Of a stretch of 64,000 nucleotides of DNA, positions 43,148 through 52,234 are shown one piece after another. The DNA lies in assembly GCF_036962705.1 (NCBI RefSeq), contig NZ_JBALOQ010000057.1, forward strand, positions 6,489 through 70,488, written 5' to 3'. Below the pieces are notes generated by a model that saw nothing but the letters and a program-made list of their open reading frames with translations, made no database searches and had not been told where the DNA came from. The stretch's first letter is position 1; each line of letters starts with the position of its first letter. The DNA is from Ferdinandcohnia sp036962705 (GTDB lineage: Bacteria; Bacillota; Bacilli; Bacillales; Bacillaceae_L). A program made the translations under genes and the position numbers.

Positions 43148-44416
43148 TTAACCTGCTACTCTTTCCTCTGTCCTACTTAACTCTTCACTTTCCAAGTTTA
43201 CTTTATCAGGTCTAACAATGAATATACTAATTAAAGTCGCAATCGCGAAGAAAGCCATAATGACATATAACACCATGTCATAAGATTGTGTCTTTGCAAG
43301 AACAAATGCACTTAGTTGGTTGCCTGTCAGACCTGCCAATGCCCACGCAGATAAGGCTAATCCATGTACAGTAGAAACACTATCTAAACCAAAGCGGTCA
43401 GATAAAAGTGGTGGTATAGATGAAAAACCTCCACCGTAACCTGCATTTACGACACAAAGTAAGGCGATAATAAGGATCGCGATAGAATTATTAATACCAT
43501 CAAACATAATCGTTAATAAAATGGCTGCAATAGATGAAATAAAAATAATTTTATAGATTGAGTTACGGTCTTTTAATCGATCAGCCCATGAGGAGAAAAC
43601 AATCCGTCCGCCTGCATTGAAAATAGCTGTTAACGAGCTAACTAAACCAATTGCCCCAAATCCAATGAATGCTAGAATACCTTTTTCTTGTGAAATTAGG
43701 GCTAATCCACATGTAATATTAATATAGAACATCAACCAAATTCCGATAAATGTTCTATTCGTCAATACCTTTCTATAACTAAAGCTTTTGGTTTTTACAC
43801 TTTTTTCTTCATATCCAGCTGGTTTTTTGATCAGCAAGTGTCCAATAACCATCATCACCAAATATATACCCGCTAGAATAAAAAACATTGTATAGATATT
43901 TGTTGGGTTTACTAAGATCCCCTCATTGTTTCTTTCTCCGAGTAAATTTTCCATTAAAGGACTTGCAATGACCTTCGCTAAGCCAAAGCCTGCAACAGCA
44001 AGGCCTGTCGCTAACCCTTTTTGCTTCTCAAACCAAAGCATTAATGTTTTTACTGGTGTTAAATAACCGATTCCAAGTCCAATCCCCATTACAATACCAT
44101 AGGAAACATAAATACCTATCAATGACTTTTGATAAATAAAGAAACCTGTTCCTGCCATCCCAACGACAAAAAAGATTGCCGAAAGTAAGGACGATTTATG
44201 AATATCTTTTTCAACAAGTTTTCCTCCAAAAGCTGCAGACATTCCAAGAACAAAAATAGCTATACTAAATGCCCATTCCACTTCACCAACAGGCTTCCCA
44301 ATGTAAGAGGCAATATCGCTCTTAAACAATGACCAACAGTAAACTGTACCAATACTACAGTGAATCAATAAAGCTGGAAGTACAGCACTAATCCACTTGT
44401 TTTCAAATTTCCCCAT
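43148..44416 (-). CDS. OFA/OxlT-type MFS transporter
   Basis: The 422-residue carrier has twelve transmembrane helices and the oxalate/formate-antiporter family pattern: GTVYCWSLFKSDIASYIG, GIGLGIGYLTPVKTLMLWF and GYGGGFSSIPPLLSDRFG. The last Pro/Gly-rich block is typical. OFA members exchange small carboxylates such as oxalate and formate; the substrate is inferred. The ATG is preceded by AAGGAGATATAAT. It is monocistronic with a strong terminator. Confidence 0.9.
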   Translation of the reverse strand: MGKFENKWISAVLPALLIHCSIGTVYCWSLFKSDIASYIGKPVGEVEWAFSIAIFVLGMSAAFGGKLVEKDIHKSSLLSAIFFVVGMAGTGFFIYQKSLIGIYVSYGIVMGIGLGIGYLTPVKTLMLWFEKQKGLATGLAVAGFGLAKVIASPLMENLLGERNNEGILVNPTNIYTMFFILAGIYLVMMVIGHLLIKKPAGYEEKSVKTKSFSYRKVLTNRTFIGIWLMFYINITCGLALISQEKGILAFIGFGAIGLVSSLTAIFNAGGRIVFSSWADRLKDRNSIYKIIFISSIAAILLTIMFDGINNSIAILIIALLCVVNAGYGGGFSSIPPLLSDRFGLDSVSTVHGLALSAWALAGLTGNQLSAFVLAKTQSYDMVLYVIMAFFAIATLISIFIVRPDKVNLESEELSRTEERVAG

Positions 44417-44720
44417 ATTATATCTCCTTCATTTCATTCAACTTAAAAATAAACTTACGAACATTATCTTTTAATATAAGTAATTAGTTCGATTTTAGAT
44501 TAAAAAATGAGATAATTTCAGTTATTTTTAGGTTAAAACCGTATTATTTACGAAAATTAATAAATTGAGTATATATCATCTTGGTACATAATGAAAGAGT
44601 AAATGTTATATATGTATAGTAATAATAAGAAAAAGTATATAAAGGGCATGATCCAAATTACAATCATGTTAATCATTAGGTATACTCTTCTTCCTCCTCA
44701 TGACGTACATTAAAATCCGC

Positions 44721-44752
44721 AAAAAAACAGCCTAATCATACGAATTAGACTG
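44721..44752 (-). terminator. Second minus-strand terminator-like hairpin
   Basis: On the minus strand CAGTCTAAT pairs with ATTAGGCTG around a seven-base loop, followed by TTTTTTT. It may back up the hydrolase terminator or act in the leader of the MFS gene. Confidence 0.7.
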
Positions 44753-44871
44753 CTTCCAGGTGAAAAAACGGACCTTATTTACTTGTGATACTGTTCACCG
44801 TAACATACCTATATGAGATTTTATCGATATGAAGGACAGGCTATGTAACTTTTGATTTTTCTATATACAGA

Positions 44872-44910
44872 ACAAGTCGTGCGACTTCCACATGATTCGC
44901 ACGACTTGTT
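44872..44910 (-). terminator. Terminator of the symporter-hydrolase operon
   Basis: ACAAGTCGTGCGA pairs perfectly with TCGCACGACTTGT around a 12-base loop just after the hydrolase stop codon. The flanking T tract is short. Confidence 0.75.
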
Positions 44911-44919
44911 ATTTGCTTC

Positions 44920-45771
44920 TTACGCTTTTTGGCCTGGCAAGATTGCCCCGTATCTAGGAAGAATCGCATCCTTCGTGTAAACATCTACTTGACGAAGTGT
45001 TTCAACGATTGTCGGCATATCCAATGACTTTACTAGTTCATTAATTGCTTGAACACCCCTATCTGCAAATACTTCTCTTTCTTCAGGTGTTTTCAAAAGC
45101 GGTGTAGCCATATGATCAGATGGTTCGTTAAAATAAGAACCCACTGCACCGGATTGATAAGCGTATTTTCCTAATAAATTTCCAGGATTCTTACCCATCC
45201 CTGATAACATATGCTGAACATCATACGTAACAGAATGAGATTCAGGTACATTCAATGGAATATCCTCTAATCTGCCTAAAGCTTTATAAGCGCCAATGGT
45301 CATATCATGAAATGCATCCATTAGATTGAAATCGGCTGCCTCTGCTGCTTTTAATACATCCATATACAGGGCAGGCACTTTTGTTTCATCAAAGAAATCA
45401 CGAACCATACCGCTTACTGTCATATGGGCTGGGCCATGGCTGGTAATATAAATTTGTCGTCTAAAGCCTTGATTAAGTAATGACTTTGCTATTTTATCTA
45501 AATAAGCCATTCCGTCTCTTATGCTCATTTGAATTGTTCCGCGGGCGATAATCGTCCCGCCTGCGAAGAAATAGGGTAAATTGTGCAAAACTAGCCCATC
45601 TGATTCTTCAGCCATTTTTAAAGCAATCGCCTCAGCTAAAACAGTTTCAGCGTCCAGTGGTAAAGCCCCATGAGTTTCTGTAACCCCAACTGGAACAAAG
45701 ATTAGATCATTTCGATCCAAGTATTCTTCTACTTCTCCATTTGTCAATTTTGAAAGGAATCTAGTACGCAT
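44920..45771 (-). CDS. Creatininase-family amidohydrolase
   Basis: The 283-residue protein has the creatininase fold signatures VPVGVTETHGALPLDAETVL (metal ligands Glu, His, Asp) and IYITSHGPAHMTVSG, where the second half of the metal site replaces the commoner NGHGGN. Family members open lactam or cyclic bonds. One group hydrolyses 3-dehydro-scyllo-inosose, and the pairing with a GPH sugar symporter makes a carbohydrate-derived substrate plausible here. The ATG is behind AGGAGGAAGATGAGCAT-like sequence (AGGAGGAAGATGAGC). It lies 47 bases downstream of the symporter gene. Confidence 0.85.
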   Translation of the reverse strand: MRTRFLSKLTNGEVEEYLDRNDLIFVPVGVTETHGALPLDAETVLAEAIALKMAEESDGLVLHNLPYFFAGGTIIARGTIQMSIRDGMAYLDKIAKSLLNQGFRRQIYITSHGPAHMTVSGMVRDFFDETKVPALYMDVLKAAEAADFNLMDAFHDMTIGAYKALGRLEDIPLNVPESHSVTYDVQHMLSGMGKNPGNLLGKYAYQSGAVGSYFNEPSDHMATPLLKTPEEREVFADRGVQAINELVKSLDMPTIVETLRQVDVYTKDAILPRYGAILPGQKA

Positions 45772-45818
45772 ATGCTCATCTTCCTCCTATAATATAGAAT
45801 TCCTATAAAGGGATTTCC

Positions 45819-47186
45819 CTATATAGACGCTCTTCTTTCTTTTAATATTGCATACATTTCATTTGTTCTCTTTGAATTTAGGTTATAGATTAATCCAACA
45901 CCGATTAAAATGATAATAAATGCTACGATAGGCATACCAGTGTACATTTTTAATATTCCTTGTGCTACTTCAGGTGATTGAGACTTTGCTCCAGAAACGA
46001 AACCAACCCAGCCTAAAGCATAACTTCCGATCGCAGCACCTAATCCCATCCCTACTTTACGCGCAAAGGAATATAGGGCATAAATTGTTCCTTCATAATG
46101 TTTCCCCGTTTGCAGTTCTGCGTAGTCAATACAATCTGTTACAAGGGCCCAAACAACCATTATGAAGACAGATGAACCGATTGTAGCAAGGTTATATAGA
46201 GCCATGAACACGTATACGTTTTCAATTGTCATTAATGTAATTAATAGTGTTGCAATGAAACTGAAGATTGCTGACGCAATAACTAAATTTCTTTTATTAA
46301 ACTTTTCAACCAGTTTAGGAACAATTGTGAATAACACAAGTGTAATTCCAATGTTAATGAAAGAATTGATAGCAAATGCACCCGGCATATGATAACGTTC
46401 TGCAAAGACGATTGGAGCTAATTGGTTTACACCATTTATGATAAGAAGTGAGCCAATGGATGCAACCATCATACCGATTAACGGTCTATTTTTAATCGCT
46501 GCTTTAAATGCTTCCTTAAAACGATAATCGGAGTTTTTTCCTGCACCCTTTTCATCACGAATACGCTCCGTTGTTAATCTTACGAGTCCTGTATAAGCTA
46601 ATACTGATAAAATACTAAACACAATTGAGATTTGGAAAAAAGCTGCTGGAACTACAGTGCCAGATTTATCATAGATAAACATTGGAACGAAAGATAAGAA
46701 TCCAAGACCAACAACCATACCGCCGATAGCACGAGCACGAGACAACTTTGTGCGTTCAACAGGATCATTTGTAATCACTGATGCAAGAGATCCATAAGGA
46801 ATGGAATCGGCTGTATAAGCAACACAGAAGAATAAATAAACGAATACTACCCAAATATGAATAGCTGTTGTTCCCCAACTAGATACATCGGCAAAAGCTA
46901 ATAAACAAGAAGCTGCTAATATCCATTTCGAAATATTGATATAAGGTAAGAACTTATTGCCAGATTTCCCTAATTTCCAACGATCTGGAAGGGTTCCCAT
47001 AATCACATTACAAATAGCATCAAAGACTTTACCTACTAAAAACATATTCCCCATAAAGTAAGGGCTTACACCTAATACATACGTACAAAAGATTAAGAAA
47101 AACCCGCCTATATATAAGTTAACGAAACTTCCTCCAATATCTCCAAGTGCATAACCAATTTGGTCTCTTACTCCAAATTTTTTCAT
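45819..47186 (-). CDS. GPH-family (glycoside-pentoside-hexuronide) sugar:cation symporter
   Basis: The 455-residue carrier has twelve transmembrane helices. It begins FGVRDQIGYALGDIGGSFVN, the melibiose-permease-family opening, and has a GTLPDRWKLGKSGNKFLPYI loop, DSIPYGSLASVITNDPVERT and DCIDYAELQTGKHYEGTIYA. These are the GPH family motifs. It should import a glycoside or uronide-type sugar with sodium or a proton. The ATG follows AAGGGGAGAGGCATTC. It is transcribed with the hydrolase and next to an AraC regulator. Confidence 0.93.
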   Translation of the reverse strand: MKKFGVRDQIGYALGDIGGSFVNLYIGGFFLIFCTYVLGVSPYFMGNMFLVGKVFDAICNVIMGTLPDRWKLGKSGNKFLPYINISKWILAASCLLAFADVSSWGTTAIHIWVVFVYLFFCVAYTADSIPYGSLASVITNDPVERTKLSRARAIGGMVVGLGFLSFVPMFIYDKSGTVVPAAFFQISIVFSILSVLAYTGLVRLTTERIRDEKGAGKNSDYRFKEAFKAAIKNRPLIGMMVASIGSLLIINGVNQLAPIVFAERYHMPGAFAINSFINIGITLVLFTIVPKLVEKFNKRNLVIASAIFSFIATLLITLMTIENVYVFMALYNLATIGSSVFIMVVWALVTDCIDYAELQTGKHYEGTIYALYSFARKVGMGLGAAIGSYALGWVGFVSGAKSQSPEVAQGILKMYTGMPIVAFIIILIGVGLIYNLNSKRTNEMYAILKERRASI

Positions 47187-47353
47187 GAATGCCTCTCCCC
47201 TTATTAACCGTTTACATTACAGTTAAAAAAATAATTAATTCCGGTTTAGCTGTATATGCTCCAGCTAAAACTTAATGTAAGTATACATCCAATAACAAAA
47301 AGTCTTTTGCACTACAATTGCATGTTTTTATAGTATAATTGCAGGAATTTTTA

Positions 47354-47387
47354 TAAAAAAAAACAGGCGCATAATCTCTTATGCACC
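47354..47387 (-). terminator. Terminator after the AraC regulator gene
   Basis: On the minus strand GGTGCATAAGAGATTATGCGCC forms a hairpin followed by a long T tract. Confidence 0.85.
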
Positions 47388-47408
47388 GTTCAAAGGATTT
47401 TTACTTTG

Positions 47409-48161
47409 TCATTTCTTATGCTTCTTTTTATACTCTATGGGTGTAGTTCCTTCTACCTCTTTAAAGAATTTTGAAAAATACTGGGGGGTGCTAAATCCGA
47501 CCATTATAGCAATTTCAGTCATAGAAAGATGGGAGAATAGGATCAGTTCTTTTGCTTCTTTTAATCTTCTCAGGTTTCGATAATTACTAATGGTCATCCC
47601 CTTTTCTTTCTTAAACGCTCGCATTAAATGTGAAGGATGGACATGTATTTTTCTCGCCATTTCCTCCATTGAAATTTCCTCCGCAAAGTTCATCTCTATG
47701 TAGTTTTCCGTTTTCTCTACGATGGTTAAGTTTTCACTTTTAGATTTTCGAATGGATAAGTCAGAGTACTCTGTCATCATATTGGAATGAATCTGATCTA
47801 ACTCAGATAAGGTTTCGGCAAACTCAATCATTATGGCATATTTTTCTGAAATAAAGTGGCACTGCCAAGGACTTAACCCTCCCTTTTCAGCCACATAGCT
47901 ATAAAGGGTATTATGTGATAATAATATATTTTTATATGAACGAACTTTATTATTAGGAACCCTGTTAAGAATGTTTAATTGTTCGTCCCTAAATTTCTTA
48001 AATGCCTCTTTTTCATATTCACTTATTAAATCTCGATCACCTAGCTGAATTCCGTAGAGCAGCTTTTCTCTTAGCTTATGGACTGATTCAATGTATTCAG
48101 GCCCAGCACCCTTTCGATTACTATGTACATTTGGAGTATCTTCTTGCAGATGTTTCTTCAT
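47409..48161 (-). CDS. AraC-family transcriptional regulator
   Basis: The 250-residue protein has a C-terminal AraC double helix-turn-helix (about 150-248; ISMEEMARKIHVHPSHLMRA and MTEIAIMVGFSTPQYFSKFF). The N-terminal part (about 25-140) holds YSYVAEKGGLSPWQCHFIS, a pattern seen in one group of sugar-responsive regulators. I take the ATG of MKKHLQED, behind AGGGGCC; a TTG further upstream lacks a ribosome site. It stands upstream of the symporter-hydrolase unit on the same strand but has its own terminator, so it is its likely regulator rather than part of the operon. Confidence 0.9.
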   Translation of the reverse strand: MKKHLQEDTPNVHSNRKGAGPEYIESVHKLREKLLYGIQLGDRDLISEYEKEAFKKFRDEQLNILNRVPNNKVRSYKNILLSHNTLYSYVAEKGGLSPWQCHFISEKYAIMIEFAETLSELDQIHSNMMTEYSDLSIRKSKSENLTIVEKTENYIEMNFAEEISMEEMARKIHVHPSHLMRAFKKEKGMTISNYRNLRRLKEAKELILFSHLSMTEIAIMVGFSTPQYFSKFFKEVEGTTPIEYKKKHKK

Positions 48162-48472
48162 ATATGGCCCCTGCCTTATGCATTTTTCCTTCACAACCAA
48201 TTATATATTCTTTTTCGCCTTTTAGTTTGATCTAGATGCTGTCCTTAGTTTCTGTGATTTTGTTGAAATTTTATCCAGGAATTCGAATGATTTTTTTTTA
48301 TTATCTCTTTGTTCCAGTTGCCTTCATTATTATCTAAACTAAGATAGTAGTAAATATATTTTGAATTTACAAAATATATTATGTACAGTATCATTTTAAC
48401 CATAATGAAACCCACAAAAATGTGGTGAAAATAAAGTTTACAAATTATGTTAGGTGCAGGAGAGTGAATATA

Positions 48473-48739
48473 ATGAGTGAAAAAATGTATACCTTGCTTG
48501 ATGCGAACCGAAACCCATACCAGAGTGCAACACCTGGAAAACTAGGAGGGAACGGGACAGGGAAAATTTATGGGCGGCTGGACTGCCCAGCTGCATTAAG
48601 AGCGATAGTCACAGGTGGGTATGTGGAAAGTCGGGTCTTCTTTGCCGATGAGGAAACCGCAATTGCAGCCGGATTTCGCCCTTGCGGAGCATGCATGCGC
48701 GAAAAATATGCAAAATGGAAAGCACTGCAAGGAAAATAA
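48473..48739 (+). CDS. Stand-alone Ada-like metal-binding mini-protein lacking the methyl-acceptor cysteine
   Basis: The 88-residue protein has the fold signature of the Ada N-terminal zinc domain: KIYGRLDC around residues 31-38 and GFRPCGACM at 68-75, with FADEETAIAAGFRP between. Aligned with AdaA from this window (KIYCRPSC, FRPCKRCQ), the first cysteine, which is the methyl acceptor, is Gly34. The other three (Cys38, Cys71, Cys74) remain. It therefore cannot do Ada-type repair, and its function is unknown. The ATG follows GCAGGAGAGTGAATAT. Confidence 0.85.
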   Translation: MSEKMYTLLDANRNPYQSATPGKLGGNGTGKIYGRLDCPAALRAIVTGGYVESRVFFADEETAIAAGFRPCGACMREKYAKWKALQGK

Positions 48740-48777
48740 ATTCGATAGAAATATTTATTTTTGGGGTTGTTGTCTAT

Positions 48778-48831
48778 GAGGTCAGTCCCCCGGCACGCTA
48801 AAGCAGTAACACAGCGGGGGACAGGCACTTA
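48778..48831. repeat. Palindromic repeat, candidate member of a dispersed family
   Basis: GTCAGTCCCCCGGCACGCT pairs with AGCGGGGGACAGGCAC around an internal loop. It shares GTTACT, TTTA, AGCG and GGGACTG blocks with the palindrome at 4698-4745. It may terminate transcription, as it lies between convergent genes. Confidence 0.6.
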
Positions 48832-48865
48832 TTTTTTAGCCCTATAATTTCGCTAAAACCCTCAT

Positions 48866-49345
48866 TTACTTATGATAAGGTTCACCCCTATTAATCCGAA
48901 AAGCCCGATACACCTGCTCCACCAATATCAACCTCATCAACTGATGCGGAAAGGTCATTTTTGAAAAAGACAACGTATCATTGGCTCGCTTCATGACGTC
49001 CTTGCTCAATCCTAGCGATCCCCCGATGACAAAGGCAATTTTACTTTTTCCATAGGTTGCTAGGTTGTCAATATCCGCTGCTAGCTGCTCTGAGGACTTC
49101 ATTTTGCCTTCTATCGCTAAGGCAATCACATGGGTGTCGTCCGATAGCTTTGCAAGAATTCGCTCGCCCTCTTTTTGTTTCACATGCTCCATCTCTGTCT
49201 CGCTTAGATTTTCTGGTGCCTTTTCGTCAGCAAGCTCCACGATTTCTACTTTTGCATAGGCTGTTAATCGTTTTAAGTATTCATTGATCCCTTGGATCAA
49301 ATATTTTTCTTTCAATTTTCCAATTGTCACAATTGTGATGTTCAC
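48866..49345 (-). CDS. rlmH: 23S rRNA (pseudouridine1915-N3)-methyltransferase
   Basis: The 159-residue SPOUT methyltransferase modifies pseudouridine 1915 in helix 69 of 23S rRNA. The knot motif FVIGGSLGLSKDVMKRA and the C-terminal FPHQLMRLILVEQVYRAFRI with RGEPYHK are unmistakable. The family start is MNI-TIVTIGKLKEKY, which here is read from a GTG behind GTGGGGATAA. Location near walRK and oriC is standard in Bacillaceae. Confidence 0.97.
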   Translation of the reverse strand: MNITIVTIGKLKEKYLIQGINEYLKRLTAYAKVEIVELADEKAPENLSETEMEHVKQKEGERILAKLSDDTHVIALAIEGKMKSSEQLAADIDNLATYGKSKIAFVIGGSLGLSKDVMKRANDTLSFSKMTFPHQLMRLILVEQVYRAFRINRGEPYHK

Positions 49346-49438
49346 ACTTATCCCCACTTCACTCACATTTTACAAACAAACTATCCACAGAAGTTATCCA
49401 CATATCCACATTTTCTATCCACATCTTGTATGAGAATA

Positions 49439-49594
49439 TTAGTTCCCTACAACATATACCGCCTTATTTTGACAAAATTCACAGGTTGTTGATATGTTTT
49501 CATCTTCAATTTTCGTCATTGTCGGAGCAACCTCATGTTCGTCCACCACTATATCCAAAGCTAATTCGATATGTTCTTCACAACATTTAATCAT
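49439..49594 (-). CDS. CxxH/CxxC small protein (YyzF-like)
   Basis: This 51-residue gene begins MIKCCEEHIELALDIVVDE and ends CEFCQNKAVYVVGN. It pairs a CxxH near the N-terminus (CEEH) with a CxxC (CEFC) near the C-terminus. That is the signature of the small CxxH/CxxC family found between htrC and rlmH in Bacillaceae. A small metal-binding knuckle is likely; no function is known. The ATG follows GGAGGAAATAAGAA. Confidence 0.93.
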   Translation of the reverse strand: MIKCCEEHIELALDIVVDEHEVAPTMTKIEDENISTTCEFCQNKAVYVVGN

Positions 49595-49755
49595 TTCTTA
49601 TTTCCTCCATCTATTTTACCCACAACCCCTTGGGAATTATGGGTATAACTTTTTAAGTTTATTTTTCTTTATCCACATGTTATTATCTTACCCATTTTAG
49701 CATATATTTTTGTCCGCAAAAAACAGGAGAATCCTCACCCTCCTGTTTACGAATT

Positions 49756-50991
49756 CTACATTGATTCTCTTGCTAATTGTATGGTCAGCTTTTGTTTTTC
49801 ACCCGCTCGGTAGAAAGTTACATCCATTGTGTCGCCTATTGATTTTTTATTTAAGTGCTTTCTTAGCTCTACAATCGATGTAATTTTTTCACCATCTATT
49901 TCAATAATTACATCAAGCTCCCGTAATCCCGCTTCAGAGGCAGGTGTATTTTGGAACACTTCTAAAACAGCTACTCCCTCTGTTATATCATTTGGTAGAT
50001 GTAAGGTTTGCACACGATGATAGGAGGAAATTTCACTTAGTGATCTTAGCTGTCCCACTCCCATAAATGGTCGCTTCACCTCACCATATAGTTCAAGATC
50101 TTCTATAATGGGCTTTGCACTTGTAATAGGAATCGATAGACCAATTCCTTCAACCGCCTCCTGGGCAATTTTCATCGAATTGATGCCAATCACTTCGCCC
50201 TTAATATTCACAAGCGCTCCTCCACTATTTCCTGGATTAATCGCTGCATCTGTTTGCATAACATCGGCATTCCAATCATGCACTCCATCCTGATTAATAT
50301 CAACTGGAATCGTTCGATTTAAGCCAGAAATTATTCCTTGCGTAACAGATCCGGAAAATTCAAGTCCCAATGGATTTCCAATAGCAATGACGGGTTCACC
50401 CAGATTAATATTGTCAGAGTTTCCAAATTGAGCAATTTTTCCTACATGGCTCGCGTCGATTTCAAGCACCGCCAAATCCGTCCAAATGTCACTCCCAAGT
50501 AATCTTCCCTTCACCCTTTCCCCATCACTTAAGCTTACTTCTATATCTGAAGCTCCTTCGATGACATGGTGATTCGTGACGATAAATGCTTTACCATTTC
50601 CTTTTTTGTATACAACCCCAGAGCCTGTTCCCGCTGCTGTGGCTTCTTCCGACCAAAAATTTGTTTGCTTGAGATTAACAATTCCCACGACTGCTTCACT
50701 TACACGGTTCACAGCATTGGTGATTTCAGATGTCACGTTTACGTTAATCGTCTGCTGGACATTTTCCCCGGTTGTAGGTGCTTTTTTCTCCACGTCATCT
50801 AGTCCATTTTCCTCTTCGGGAACGGCGTTCTCCTCAAATGGAAGTAAATGATACTTTGATAACGTCGGTAAGAGAATAATGACAAGCAATGCCCCAATAA
50901 AGGCTCCAACGAATGCTGCAAAAAACCAGCCACCACGGCCTCCTCTACGTCTAAACTTCCGATTTACATAATCCTGATCATAATACCCCAT
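49756..50991 (-). CDS. htrC: HtrA-type membrane-anchored serine protease with PDZ domain
   Basis: The 411-residue protease has a short basic N-terminus, one transmembrane segment (about 21-42) and an acidic linker (about 43-90). The trypsin-like domain has the catalytic triad His in VTNHHVIEG, Asp in TDLAVLEID and Ser in NPGNSGGALVN, and a C-terminal PDZ domain follows (about 310-405). It degrades or chaperones misfolded proteins outside the membrane. I take the ATG of MGYYDQDYV behind AAGGAGAAATGG. It is the htrC/yyxA gene normally next to walJ; here five extra genes separate them. Confidence 0.93.
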   Translation of the reverse strand: MGYYDQDYVNRKFRRRGGRGGWFFAAFVGAFIGALLVIILLPTLSKYHLLPFEENAVPEEENGLDDVEKKAPTTGENVQQTINVNVTSEITNAVNRVSEAVVGIVNLKQTNFWSEEATAAGTGSGVVYKKGNGKAFIVTNHHVIEGASDIEVSLSDGERVKGRLLGSDIWTDLAVLEIDASHVGKIAQFGNSDNINLGEPVIAIGNPLGLEFSGSVTQGIISGLNRTIPVDINQDGVHDWNADVMQTDAAINPGNSGGALVNIKGEVIGINSMKIAQEAVEGIGLSIPITSAKPIIEDLELYGEVKRPFMGVGQLRSLSEISSYHRVQTLHLPNDITEGVAVLEVFQNTPASEAGLRELDVIIEIDGEKITSIVELRKHLNKKSIGDTMDVTFYRAGEKQKLTIQLARESM

Positions 50992-51081
50992 ACCGCCATT
51001 TCTCCTTTTTCCTAAAAACTTTCTATATTCAATTTTACCCATATTTTATGCAAATCATGACCGAGCCCTAAAACGAACGAA

Positions 51082-51113
51082 AGGCAGGAGCCGATAGCCC
51101 CTGCCTTTTTTCC
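51082..51113. terminator. Hairpin between the ABC module and htrC
   Basis: AGGCAGGAGCC pairs with AGCCCCTGCCT and is followed by TTTTTT on the plus strand; on the minus strand the T tract is shorter. It may separate the inserted module from htrC. Confidence 0.65.
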
Positions 51114-51121
51114 ATTCATGA

Positions 51122-52234
51122 TTATGCGTTTTTCCGTTCCATGACATTAATCCCGATGCCGATTAATACTACTCCCATTAATGTCAGAATACTAATCGGG
51201 TATAGTATTTCACTCATTGGAGCTCCGTAAATAGTAGCGGCTTTTAAGCCTTCCATCGCATGTTTAATTGGTACAAAGTCTGATACTTTTAATAAAAATT
51301 CTGAGCTGACAATTTCCAATGGCCAATAAGCCCCACCAAGCATCGATAAACAGACCGACACAAGTGAAATAATTGCATTGAATTGCTGAGTGCTTTTAAC
51401 AACACTGACTAAAAATAGAGCTAACGACACAATTGAGAACACATATGGGATTAAAACAATTAATGTTTTTCCAAATCCCCCATAAAAGTCAACCCCAACC
51501 ACATACCGGAACATTAAAAAGATGAGAGCAACCTGAACATATCCCATAAAGAAGCTATAAACTAAATTGCCTGCGTACATCTCCCATTTTTTTAAAGGGG
51601 ATAAAATCATGCGGTCCCATACTCCCCATGTTCTCTCCTGTAAAATGTTTTGGACATTATAGGAAATTGTGTAAATGACAAAGAATAATGTAAACCCAAA
51701 AATCGTCTGCAGCTGGTTATCAATGATCACAGCATCATCACCACGGAAGGAAGCAGCCTGAATTTTGAATAACGGATTCTCTTCCTTTTCTTTTAATTCT
51801 TCTAGAATAGCATCCGAGTTGATATTGCCACTTGTAGCCGTTGCCTCTTTAATCGTATCTTCCATTGAAATGTCACCATAAAAGGTTTGAAGATAGCTTT
51901 CTAATATATGAAGATTAGACGTCTCTGTTACAACGACAATCGTGTAAGAGTCCTCCTCTAGCTTCACAGCTGCCTCAGCATCACCTTCACTGACCATTTC
52001 CTTTGCTTCGTCCTCTGTCATTTGTTTAAATTCAAAGCTTTGCGTCTTCGTTAAATCCATCCATAGCGCCGTTTCTTCGATATTTTCGATATCTGTATAA
52101 ATAGGTACATGAATAGTAGAATAATTTGCGGCACCTAGTAACAATGCAAAGACAATACTCATCACAGTCATGCCAATCATAAGCATTGGCTTTCTCAAAA
52201 ATAATTTAAATTTTGCCTGTAAAATACTTATCAT
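51122..52234 (-). CDS. ABC-2 type transporter permease (second of two)
   Basis: The 370-residue protein has an N-terminal helix, a large extracytoplasmic domain (about 40-175) and a C-terminal membrane block of five helices with QERTWGVWDRMILSPLKKWE, a coupling region typical of the YhfE/LinearmycinB (ABC-2) group. It pairs with the preceding permease gene, overlapping it by four bases, to make a heterodimeric exporter with the ATPase. This gene order resembles antimicrobial-peptide or lipid-responsive exporters. Confidence 0.88.
   Translation of the reverse strand: MISILQAKFKLFLRKPMLMIGMTVMSIVFALLLGAANYSTIHVPIYTDIENIEETALWMDLTKTQSFEFKQMTEDEAKEMVSEGDAEAAVKLEEDSYTIVVVTETSNLHILESYLQTFYGDISMEDTIKEATATSGNINSDAILEELKEKEENPLFKIQAASFRGDDAVIIDNQLQTIFGFTLFFVIYTISYNVQNILQERTWGVWDRMILSPLKKWEMYAGNLVYSFFMGYVQVALIFLMFRYVVGVDFYGGFGKTLIVLIPYVFSIVSLALFLVSVVKSTQQFNAIISLVSVCLSMLGGAYWPLEIVSSEFLLKVSDFVPIKHAMEGLKAATIYGAPMSEILYPISILTLMGVVLIGIGINVMERKNA

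Larger units (their letters stand above)
44417..44919. other. 503-base intergenic region with two minus-strand terminators
   Basis: The region holds the terminator of the hydrolase operon (44872-44910) and a second hairpin with T tract (44721-44752). A hydrophobic 39-codon frame (44557-44676, minus) follows GGAGG only at 17 bases, which is too far to accept as a gene. Confidence 0.6.

Noticed and set aside
44557..44676. Hydrophobic 39-residue minus-strand frame upstream of the OFA transporter gene, considered as a small transporter subunit
   Set aside because: The GGAGG lies 17 bases from the ATG, the sequence is dominated by Tyr and Ile from AT-rich DNA, and known small subunits of this kind look different.
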